Shown here: in pieces, positions 33,001 through 42,062 of the stretch
Position numbering within the stretch: the stretch's first letter is position 1
Layout of the letters: each line of letters starts with the position of its first letter
Assembly (NCBI GenBank): GCA_020736575.1
Contig: JAGPYM010000044.1
Location: 124,001-188,000 of the forward strand
Length of the DNA stretch: 64,000 nt
DNA from: Thelonectria olida
Lineage: Eukaryota > Ascomycota > Sordariomycetes > Hypocreales > Nectriaceae
Reading direction: 5' to 3'
Notes under the pieces: model-generated
Seen by the model: the letters and a program-made list of their open reading frames with translations, nothing else
Databases searched by the model: none
What the model was told of the DNA's origin: nothing
Program-made: the position numbers and the translations under genes

Positions 33001-34263
33001 TACCTACTTTGCCAAGCAGCTCGCAATCCCATTCTTCTCGACCTTGGGTCGCCTACAGTGGCCCAGCGATGGATTAAATGCGTCGTTCAACGTGACCCCT
33101 CCATCTCAGGTCATCCCTCTCCAGGCTGCCGATGGGATTAGAACGACTATGCTCATGTGGGAGCCCATCGCCAGAGGCGGGTTAGGAACCACTCCGTCGA
33201 CCCCGATAATTCTCTTCGTCCCAGGAGCTGCGGTTGACCACACCCTGTTCGCCCTACCGACTATTGAAAAGAACGCCGTTACTTACTTCCGTGAGGCGGG
33301 CTACCGGACTTATTGCGTCACACATCGGGTTGGCCGAACACCCATTGCCCGTGACGGGTACACGCCGTATGATGCACGACGAGATATCCATGCTGCGCTC
33401 GCGTATATCCGAAAAGTCGGAGGTGCACGCAGCGACGAGGAGGGACAGAAACCTTATGTGGTAGCTCATTGCGCGGGTTCTTTGGCACTGTCCTGCGGGT
33501 TGCTTGACGGGACCATTCCTGCTGAATGGATCAGCGGCATCACTGCCTCAATGGTGTTCATGAACCCAAAATTTGGCAAGGTCAATTCAATCTTCTCTCG
33601 GTTTCCCGTCGACCAGGTGTACAGCAAACTCATCGGGGATTTCTGGGATTGTGCCAGCAGCCGCGATGATGCGTACGTGCAGCAGCTCTTCAACCAGGTC
33701 TTGAGGCTGTATCCCGCTGGGGATGCTCGTGAGACGTGCAGGTCGGTTGTTTGCCACAGAAGCGAGTTGGTATTTGGCCGGTAAGTCTAGTCGTGATATT
33801 TCTATCAAATGAGACGACGAGCTAACTCTTGTCCGACAGTCTTTGGACTCACAAAAATCTCAACGAGGCTACGCACCGGAATCTTGATCGGTTTCTGGGG
33901 GGAACCTCGATGAAGTCCCTTGGGTGGCTGATGAGTTGTGGACGCATCGAGCAGGTAACAGCCAATGGACAGCCAGGCGTCAGCCTTGTCACCTCAGAAA
34001 ACATTGATCGACTAAAGGGTGTGCCCATTCTGTTTCTGGGCGGAACTGGAAACATGGTCTTCACGGCCGAGAACACTGACACATCTTACACTACACTCTG
34101 CAATGCTCACGGCAGACAGTGGTACGAAAGAGAGGTCTTTGCTGGCAAGGGGCATTTGGATGCCTGGATGGGTGCCACGGCGCACAAGGATGTCTATCCA
34201 CGTGTCCGACGGCATGTTGACAAGATCATGAATAGGTACAGCATACGTAGCCCTGAGCAGTAA
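30084..34263 (+). CDS. Fusion of GMC (cholesterol-oxidase-like) flavoprotein and alpha/beta hydrolase
   Basis: 1,274 aa. Exons: 30084-30741, 30792-31344, 31390-31721, 31770-31956, 32010-32248, 32295-32543, 32598-33780, 33840-34263. A disordered Ser/Asn-rich leader of about 80 residues precedes the FAD-binding motif VVVIGTGYGGGVAASRMAR (about 93-110). GMC blocks follow: GNGLGGTSLVNANVFLE, VFFGASSLGTTEILLRS, the C-terminal HPIGGARVSSDGTGKRG (about 577) and GVNPLATITAFAER. After a linker domain (about 650-900) comes a hydrolase core: LFVPGAAVDHTLF (about 943), nucleophile elbow VVAHCAGSLAL with Cys in place of Ser, and a late GKGHLDAWMG histidine. It may oxidise a sterol-like alcohol and hydrolyse a linked ester or lactone. 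The last exon may instead end at 34302 if an intron at 34235-34296 is used; only the tail changes. Confidence 0.9.
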
Positions 34264-34740
34264 CTAGACGCTGAGTCGCTAACAATTGTTGCAGAGCGTA
34301 ATCCAGACACGGAGAGTCCAGGGTTGTCGAGGTTCGGTGGGAAAGACAAGTTAAAACGAAGCCTGGACAGCAAGTGCATTGGCTCGATTGAGGTTGAAAT
34401 TTAGTTAATGTGATTTTCTCTTACGTCAGAACTACAAGAGAAATTGTGAAGTTACGATGAACATGCTTCATGTTGAGAATTGACTCCACCTACAAGGCGT
34501 GAATACTTGAAAAGTCTAGTGTACCTATGTGCCGTGGGGAGGTTGGAAGCGAGCTTGGAGGGCCAGAATGAAGAATGAAGATCGATGAAGCCAGATGAGA
34601 GAGAACAACATCGCAGCGGTATTTTGGGCGCGGAGACGTATGATCCCGAGCGAGATGGTCGAAAATTGCATTGCCGAGGGATAAGGTAATGTTCATACTC
34701 CTTCCAACGTTCAACAGCGGACCGAGACCAACATAGCTGT
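34264..34740. other. Convergent intergenic region
   Basis: It lies between the 3' ends of the GMC fusion (+) and the small secreted protein (-). No coding sequence is recognised. Confidence 0.5.
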
Positions 34741-35256
34741 TCAGATTGGTGCCATGCTGGTGATTGGTAGGAGGGTGCTAGTCGTCGAGGCCAAAGATGT
34801 CGTGGCTGTTGGCATTCCGCCGCAGTCAAAGCACTCAATCTCGAACCATGGCGGTCCGACGCTGGTAGGTCTTCGCTTTAGCAACGATCCGGACTCCATG
34901 TAAAGATTGCAGGTGTTGTCGTTATACACAAAGCTCAGGCAGCCTGGATTTGAGTGGCACGTTGTAGCGCAGGTGTTCAAGTCGATGTTTTCAATGGTGT
35001 CGATCAAGGTACCAGAGGGAAATCCATTTGCACCGCAGTTCAACTCCGTGGGGAAAGGATTGCTGGGCGTGCAGCTCACTGCACTCGTGGTCGTGGTCGT
35101 CGCGGAGGGTTCGCTTATCGTGGAGGACTCGGTCGTCGGGGTAAAAGTTGTAAAGGTCGATGTGGGAGTTGAGCTGGACACAGCACACGGCCCTGCGCTC
35201 ACGAAAGAAGCAGACAGAGCCGCCAACGCAAGGACAAGTGATTTCATGGATGCCAT
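34741..35256 (-). CDS. Small secreted PAN/apple-like protein
   Basis: 171 aa, single exon. Signal peptide (MKSLVLALAALSASFVSA), then a Thr/Ser-rich stretch likely O-glycosylated, then one cysteine-rich module with TCATTCHSNPGCLSFVYNDNTCNLY and the closing WFEIECFDCGG. Spacing of the cysteines and the CLSF...CNLY pattern match PAN/apple modules, which bind carbohydrate or protein. A second Ser/Thr tail ends the protein. The start at 35256 is preferred over 35337 because it begins the signal peptide. The module resembles those of the 847-aa protein at 42063-44606. It may be a wall-bound or secreted binding protein. Confidence 0.8.
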   Translation of the reverse strand: MASMKSLVLALAALSASFVSAGPCAVSSSTPTSTFTTFTPTTESSTISEPSATTTTTSAVSCTPSNPFPTELNCGANGFPSGTLIDTIENIDLNTCATTCHSNPGCLSFVYNDNTCNLYMESGSLLKRRPTSVGPPWFEIECFDCGGMPTATTSLASTTSTLLPITSMAPI

Positions 35257-36144
35257 ACTGAAAGTGGCCGTATTGTATCGTGACTGGCTGGATAAATGGA
35301 AATCGTTGCGGTTAGCAAGACGCGCGCCCTTTCTCACGGGATCGATGAGTCCTCTATTTATGTTCTCGCTCCATAAAAACGAACAAACAATCTCCTTCTT
35401 CCCACTTGCTTGGCCAAGTCCGGATCTTCCGATTCTTCCTGATCAAGTTGGACAAAGTCCTGGGACATGACGGTTCTGACAGCTTTGGTCTTGTTATTTG
35501 TGGGTTATTCCCGCTTCTGCAGACACTATCTGTCAAGATCCCAGCATCTTCACAGTTTTTGGGATTGGTGGCAGCCTAAGGAAGAACTATTTCCAATAGA
35601 CCAGTCCCAGGTGCTTAGCTGCCTAGCTTGAAGTGATCTAGCTTCAGGGGTTTGAGACGGGAAATACGAGATTCTCATGTTTATGATGGCCCCAATCTTT
35701 GGAAAGATAACACCGATCATGCACAAAGCTGGGCTGGTTAGAACCGGAAACAAACAACTGCATACCTGGTCTGGATTGTGGTTTTTAAATAAAGGTCTAG
35801 TATTATTTATAAGCTTGCCCATCACTCCAAGACGGACTTTGTGTCACGCACCAAACCACGTCGTAGTCGCGCGTCACATAATTTCAATGTCCAGTTCGAC
35901 CGCGACAACCCCGCAATCTTCTTTGTTCCTCTGCGACGTACAAAGCAGCGTGGTACCTTACTATTCGACCACGGCACCATCACGTTTGCCTAAGGAATGA
36001 GAGTCAAACACGCTACCTTTGTCTCTCCCAGATTGATGCTCCAGTTGTATCTGCCATTATTATTTCGATACCTCCTCATCTCAATCCCAAATCCACTACT
36101 ATCAAGCCGCAATTTGTTGCAATGAAGCATTGACCCAATTTACG
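35257..36144. other. Intergenic region
   Basis: No gene is supported on either strand. Confidence 0.5.
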
Positions 36145-37029
36145 ATGCCTCGCTCTACACGCTGTGCCCTGCCGGCAGCAAGAGCTGTTGATTGTCTAGA
36201 TGAGCAGCACAAGATCTTGGCGAATCAAAGACTTTGCTCACTCCATGCTTCCCTATCGTCTCTTCTATTTAATGAAAGTTCTCTGACATGACTATTCACT
36301 ACGATAAACACAATTTCAAGGCTCATCGTGCCATTGTCTGCGCCCAATCGCCCTTTTTCGAGAAGGCTTTTACGACCAGCTTCAAGGTTCGTGTGAGTAC
36401 GTGCCGTGTGCATAGAACCGACGTTGCTGATTATCCTTGATCTAGGAATCTGCTTCGCACGCTATTGAGTTGCCGGAGGACGACCCGGACATATTAGAAC
36501 GATTCCTAGAGTTCTTCTACACCGGAAGCTACAGCGACAATGCCAAGAAGATCTCGGCAAAACCATTTGATGCTACTCTAGAACCGCAATGAGCCTTAAG
36601 CGTGTCCGCGACTGTCTTCAACGTCCACCTGGTGCTTTGGTTATGGAAGTCGCCTCGGATCAGTCTTCAACCGCAGACACGCCCGTGAGCAACGACATCC
36701 AACCCGGTTCCGTGTTGAGCGATTACAAGTTTGAAATTGAAGATTCCGATGATGAAGACGACGAGGATGACATCAGTGACGAGGTTCATGCGCTGAATAT
36801 GGAAGCGCGCATTGCTAAGGGGCACTCCCAAGCCCTCATTGACATGCAATAACAATCTATTCATACCTCTCCGCGTCTACATTATGCCGGAAAGTATGAT
36901 GTCCCCGCGCTCCGACTTCTGGCTAAACATCGTTTTTACCGGACGGCAGAACTCGTCCGGGCCGACGCCGAATGCTTTCCGGATCTCGTCAATGAGCTTT
37001 ACCGCGGCACGCCACAGAGACGACGATGA
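36145..37029 (+). pseudogene. BTB/POZ-domain gene with broken reading frame
   Basis: The BTB core is clear: SDMTIHYDKHNFKAHRAIVC, SPFFEKAFTTSFK, then after an intron (36387-36445) IELPEDDPDILERFLEFFYTG. The frame is broken at about 36277 (an ATG-started frame running from 36145 must lose phase to enter SDMTI), stops at 36590-36592, continues in another frame through an acidic linker (DSDDEDDEDD), and stops again at 36850-36852. The typical end, KYDVPALRLLAKHRF...VNELYRGTPQ, follows to 37029. Intact relatives act as adaptor proteins, some for cullin-3 ligases. The first break, and perhaps a second at 36891, falls in GAAAG where one A may be missing. This means either a decayed copy or a homopolymer error in the assembly. 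Confidence 0.65.
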
Positions 37030-37690
37030 GTGACACTGTATGCCGACTAGTGAGCAACAGAATTTATGAGGATTCCCAGGAATCAGAAAAAAGTTACAAC
37101 CTGTCATGTCAGAGCATGGGATTTTGCTGTTGGGGTCATGGGGTACATGATCCACACAGCCAAAGACAACATGGCATAAGGGCATGCCCGCGTCTGAATA
37201 ACGCAAGGCCGGTGCTGTTGTCATTACATTACCGTAATGCCACGAATTGTCTCTATGTACATTAAGCCTCTTAGTTTTTCCAAACTAGACGGTGTTCTTT
37301 TCAATTCCTTAGCGTTACCCTGTCGACTTTCCTCTATGTTAACATGGGTGAGTGTTGGCTCCCGAAACAAAGGTCAATATTGTCCTCAGCAGCTATGAAG
37401 GCGTAGATCTCCGCAGCATGGCCACCGCAGGAAATCTATCAACCATCGGAAGAGATTGTTAGTACTAAGAGCAGCTTTTGGCAAAAAGAGTACGGTTTGA
37501 TAATCCAACGTCAACTGCTGGTGACGTCGTCACGCTTCACTAGCGCTTACCTCATTGATGAGCCACTATAAGTTACATCTTCCATGCGTGGATGCAAGTG
37601 GGCGTTTTCATCTTTATTAAATGTTCAGAAAGCAAACAAGCTGGCTAGTGTCCACGAGAAATTGAAGAGCACATTCACTAATTGCCAAAG
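37030..37690. other. Intergenic region before the alpha/beta hydrolase
   Basis: No gene is seen. A TATA-like CACTATAAG lies about 125 bp before the next start. Confidence 0.5.
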
Positions 37691-38662
37691 ATGGCGAGCG
37701 AAACCCCCTCATTTGAATACAACTTCATTCGTCTCGACACCAAGCCCTCAGCTCAGCTCAGCTACTTCTTTCTCCCAGCCACCGTCCATCATGAACCACA
37801 GGATAGACTCGTCGTTTTTGTGAATGGTCTCGGGCGGCCACAGACAAGCTGGGCTTCCACTATTAGGAAGTTGCATCGCCTGCGTCCCGACGGGCTTCCG
37901 GCCATGTTGACGTACGATCGTTTTGGCCAGGGCCAGTCACTGGATCGTGACCCTGCTGACGAGGGTGCTGCTGACCCCGCTCATGCTCATGATTGCATGA
38001 GCGCTGTTCGAGACATGCGGCAGTTGATCCAGCAGGTCACAGGTCAGTTCATGGGATCTGGAAACTTGAATGAGATCAGGTTAGTCCTGATAGGCAATTC
38101 AATCGGCTGCGCCCTAGTTCGCCTCTACGCGGCGGAATATCCTGGAACGGTTGCAGGAGTGCTTTTCCTCGATAGCACTCTCACCAACTCCGATTTTGTG
38201 TCCATCATTCCTGACCCGGATGATCGTGGAAAGCCCGTCGATACAGGCATTACCGACGACGAGCTGCGAAAAGCGCGTCTTGTTTTGCGGAAAGTCTTCC
38301 ACCCCGATGTTGGAAACAAAGAGGGGCTTAGCCGGAAGAATTTGAACCAACTCTTGCCACACTCTCATTCCCCCAGGCTCCAAGGGATAGGCGGCAGGGG
38401 GCCATACCTCACGGTGGTTGGTCACGACTTTGATGCCTTTGCCAAGGATTCAGAGGAAAAATTGGGCATCTCTCAACTCATTCTTCAGACCTACGTGAAC
38501 CCGTTTTGGCACGACTATAACAAAGGGCTGGCCAAGCTTACTGAGTCGGAGAGAAGTCAAGGACCGGTTCAGGCTCCTGGGGCAAGCCATTTCATTCAAG
38601 ATGACAACCCGGATTTTGTTGCGGAAAAGCTATTGGAGATTATTGACAAGTCCTTGGCTTAG
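37691..38662 (+). CDS. Alpha/beta hydrolase
   Basis: 323 aa, single exon. The fold is shown by LVVFVNGLGRPQTSWAS (oxyanion region, about 42-58), MLTYDRFGQGQS, the nucleophile elbow LIGNSIGCAL (Ser about 142), VLFLDSTLTNSDF, and a terminal GASHFIQDDNPD with the histidine. No signal peptide, so it is cytosolic. This shape fits esterases, lactonases and C-C hydrolases; no substrate is suggested by neighbours. The ATG at 37691 is the first good start. A frame-broken BTB gene precedes it. Confidence 0.88.
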   Translation: MASETPSFEYNFIRLDTKPSAQLSYFFLPATVHHEPQDRLVVFVNGLGRPQTSWASTIRKLHRLRPDGLPAMLTYDRFGQGQSLDRDPADEGAADPAHAHDCMSAVRDMRQLIQQVTGQFMGSGNLNEIRLVLIGNSIGCALVRLYAAEYPGTVAGVLFLDSTLTNSDFVSIIPDPDDRGKPVDTGITDDELRKARLVLRKVFHPDVGNKEGLSRKNLNQLLPHSHSPRLQGIGGRGPYLTVVGHDFDAFAKDSEEKLGISQLILQTYVNPFWHDYNKGLAKLTESERSQGPVQAPGASHFIQDDNPDFVAEKLLEIIDKSLA

Positions 38663-38779
38663 CCCTCTAGTCTTTGACATGTGCAAGTCATTGTCTCTAA
38701 TTATCACAGCTACGAGAGATGATTGAATTAGACATTAGTTATCATCTAGAACATTTCGCCTGAAATATGCGCGTTGGGT

Positions 38780-39154
38780 TCATACCCGCGTCTCAAATTC
38801 CCTGTCCAACTCCTCCTGGAACTTGGCCCACTGGCCCTTCACCTTGTACGCTGAGGTCCAGTAGTTTCCCTTCTCGTCTTTCCCAAAAATAAAAAGCCCA
38901 TCCACTGGCTTGACCGGACCGCGGTTCTCCTGAATATACAAACCTCTACTCCCAAATACTTTGGCTTATCTGATGTGTTCCTCCATTACTAAGATGGTGT
39001 TGTCTGCTGTGTACCGCATTAGCCCCTCGGTTTTCGACCACCACATCATCGTATTCGCCGCCATTGCGTCTTTGCCAACACTTTGACCCGAAATCGGGGG
39101 CGACCAGATGTCTGAAGAGCGTCGCTCTGCCACGCGGTTTAGGACATTGCACAC
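38780..39154 (-). pseudogene. Decayed ORF, family not recognised
   Basis: The minus-strand frame reads ...SGQSVGKDAMAANTMMWWSKTEGLM..., then an in-frame TAA at 38968-38966, then continues in the same frame for about 60 codons (FGSRGLYIQENRGPVKPVDG, IFGKDEKGNYWTSAYKVKGQ) to TGA at 38780. Both halves have protein-like composition and no short intron can remove the stop. No upstream start region of quality is seen. I do not recognise the family. Confidence 0.42.
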
Positions 39155-39277
39155 GAGCTTGCAGTCGTGGCTTTGCCCATGAAATACCCACCATTCAGTC
39201 TCAACATTTCTCTGGGACAGAAATCTCCGTAGGCTGTATCATATTTTAGGTCTAGCAGATTTACATCTCTTCTTATT

Positions 39278-39535
39278 GTAATCTTTATTATTGTTAAAAA
39301 AGCCGATAATCTAGGCACACAATAGAGGTCGATACAGGCCAAACCCTAGCCTTGTATCTATCACAATAAGCTTCTCAATAGGGCTCACGGTTGGTCTCAA
39401 GGTAAAAGTCCCTGCCAAGTAAACCTTACTCAAGGAACCTACCAATGGAAATAGAGCAAGGCAACCAGGCAGCAAAATACACCAAGAGTTTACACAATAA
39501 TAAAAATCACCCATCGTAAAGATTGTAATCTTTAT
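39278..39535. repeat. Short inverted-repeat-bounded A+T-rich segment, possible element remnant
   Basis: TTATTATTGT at about 39285 and its complement ACAATAATAA at about 39497 bound roughly 220 bp. ATTGTAATCTTTAT occurs both just outside the left end (about 39277) and right of the segment (about 39523). The layout is like a short TIR element or solo LTR remnant, but no coding part is present. Confidence 0.33.
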
Positions 39536-40374
39536 ATCTTTTCACTTTCAATGCAATTAAACTAACTCCGAACAAGTATCATAATCCGCTCCATAGTCCA
39601 TCTTCCCTTCATCATATTTCTCGACTGCGTTGCCAATGTCACTCATTCTGAAGACATCCGAGCCGTTTAGCCTCTCGTTGAGGAATGGACTTCAGACTGA
39701 ACACTCGTAAAATCTCAGAATCGCGAAACCTACTCAACGTCGTGTCTACAGTTGAAGCCCGTTGCCGGGAAAATAAAGGCCACTTAGATCGTCGCATCCG
39801 AGGGGGGATACTCAAGCGTGATTACAGTCCAAACCAGACCAACAATTAGAAATTATTTCACTGATTACAGGCTCGTCGATCGAGGTACATAAAGAGAGAT
39901 CTACGTGATATTTTCCTTCCCAAGACAAGATGTGTATCTCGGAGTGGATTCTCACACACAGTTACCCTATAGCTCTAGAATGAAAGGTAGCGAGGCCATT
40001 GACTAAATTTAGACCGCTTCATATTCGATTTTGTTTAAATCAGCCCCTAGCCAGACTCTTTTGCTTCTTAAAAGTCACCCGACTCCTTGATGCGAGTCAC
40101 GGCTCTGGTCAAGATGGTGTGGGGGAACAAGCTGCTGTAGCGAGGTGGGCGTCAACCCCATGTCCTTGACGGCTGGTGCTTAATCTTTCCTTTTCAAGAT
40201 ACACAAAGGAAGACTAGACCCATCTCGGTTTATCCGCGGGACAGCGTCACAGTTTCCGGATATCGGTCATGGTATGAGTTGCATAAGAAGCCGAGAAATG
40301 GACCCCCAGAATGTTCATAGTTCGCATCGTTTTACGCCCATTAAATCCTTGAACAGACTTTCCTCCTTCTCAAA

Positions 40375-41854
40375 ATGGCCCCTTCAACCTCCCGGACTCC
40401 CATCATTCCTTTCCCTGCCAAACCTCGGGTCTTCATCTTAACCGATATCACTAACGAGCCAGATGACGCAGAGTCGTTTTGCCGCTATCTCACTTACTCC
40501 AACCAATTCCAGACTGAAGGTGTTGTCGCCACTACCTCAATATGGCTGAAGGACAAGGTCGCGCCGGAGAAGCTTCATCAGATTATTAATGGATATGAGG
40601 CTGTTGTGGACAAGCTCAATGCCCACGTTCACCCGGAATTTCCCTACCCCTCTGCTGAGTACTTCCGAAAAGTCATTAAAGCCGGTGCTCCAGTAGGTCA
40701 ATGCTCTCAGTTAGATTCAAGGAGAAACGCTGATGTTTATTTAGGTATATGGCATGGACGGCGTCGGAGACGATGCGCCCATAAGCGAAGGGGCCGAACT
40801 GCTTCTACAGAGCATCACTTCTCATTCGGAAGAGCCCCTCTGGGTTCTAGTCTGGGGTGGCACATCCGTATTGGCTCAAGTTCTTCACAAAATTCGCCAT
40901 CGACCGGATGCTGCTGCTCTGCGCTCCAAGCTGCGGGTTTATGCGATTTCGGACCAAGACGACTCGGGGGCCTGGATTCGACAGCAATGGCCCGAGGTTT
41001 TCTACATTTGCTCGGTGCATGGTTGGAATCAGTACTTCATGTCGACTTGGATTGGTATTTCCGGCGCCGTCGACCACGGAGGACCGGACCCTTCCAAGAT
41101 TTCCAAGGAATGGCTGAAGGAACACATCCAAGTTGGCCCACTCGGTGCTCAGTACCCTGATCTTGAATACATTATGGAAGGGGACACTCCCACATTTCTG
41201 TATCTGATTCAGAACGGCCTCGGTGTCCCAGAACGGCCGTCGTATGGCTCTTGGGGTGGCCGTTACGTTCCCGTCAATGTGAGCGACAAGGGAATCCCAA
41301 AGGGCCACCACGCGGATACTGGTGATCGGGTGATCGGAATGGATGGTCAGCTATATCATAGCAACAAGGCCACAATCTGGCGTTGGAGGGATGCTTTCCA
41401 GAGGGACTTTGCTGCACGCATGCAATGGACTTTGACGGATGACTTTGCCAAAGTCAACCATCATCCTGTTATCGACGTTGACGGCAATGTTGGCATTACC
41501 CCCGTACAAATTGAAGCAGACGCTGGGGCGACCATCACACTGGATGCCTCTGGAACATACGATCCCGATGGCGACAAGCTTTCGTTCAACTGGTTTCAGT
41601 ATTGCGAGCCAAGCGCTGAGCAAACGTATCATATCGCGGAGGTTTCCAAGCTGGAGATTAAAAAGGTCAACGACGCTGGCAGCAAGGTCGAAGTGACCAT
41701 TGCTGCTCCTGAGCTCTCTTGCGTCCTCTTTCGTGAGAAGACGCCGATTGAGCGTGGTCTCCTTTTGCACTTAATTCTGGAGGTTACTGATAGCGGATCA
41801 CCACCTCTGACTAGCTACCGCCGAATTCTCATCCAGCCGGTTAACAAGAACTAG
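40375..41854 (+). CDS. DUF1593-type nucleoside-hydrolase-like protein (Sde182-like)
   Basis: 475 aa. Exons: 40375-40692 and 40745-41854. The N-terminal domain resembles nucleoside hydrolases: VFILTDITNEPDDAESFCRYL (Asp cluster, about 20-40), VWGGTSVLAQVLHKI, and DQDDSGAWIRQQWPEVFYICS. The C-terminal beta domain (ATITLDASGTYDPDGDKLSFNWFQY) resembles the Sde182 C-terminal sandwich. No signal peptide is visible, unlike the bacterial secreted relatives. Relatives are reported near carbohydrate-active genes, and the reaction is not settled. Joining GAPV to YGMDGVGDD at the intron matches the family. The glycosidic-bond role is inferred from fold only. Confidence 0.87.
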
Positions 41855-42062
41855 GGGTAGAATGTCATCCGTGTGGGACTTGATATCCATGATAGTAGAG
41901 GTCCAGGAGCATGTTTATTACTATACGGTTAATTTGGTATTATAGCACTATATCTAAGGCACAAGTCCAGGTCACTGGATTTCTTCAGACTGTCGATGTC
42001 AGGAGTGAAAAGAGCTGCCCGGCCCCGGTTCACCTACAGTAGTTGTTGTCCCGACAATCTCC

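Larger units (their letters stand above)
38663..40374. other. Gene-poor region with a decayed ORF and A+T-rich segment
   Basis: About 1.7 kb. It holds the decayed minus-strand ORF (38780-39154) and an A+T-rich inverted-repeat segment near 39278-39530. The rest, to the DUF1593-type gene, has no gene I can support. Confidence 0.5.

Noticed and set aside
34235..34296. Possible last intron of the GMC fusion gene
   Set aside because: Acceptor and branch are good but the donor GTACAG is weak; both versions stop within a few residues, so the simpler model is kept.
40685..40692. GGTGCTCC, reverse of the GGAGCACC motif
   Set aside because: Inside the coding sequence of the DUF1593-type gene at an exon end; probably chance.
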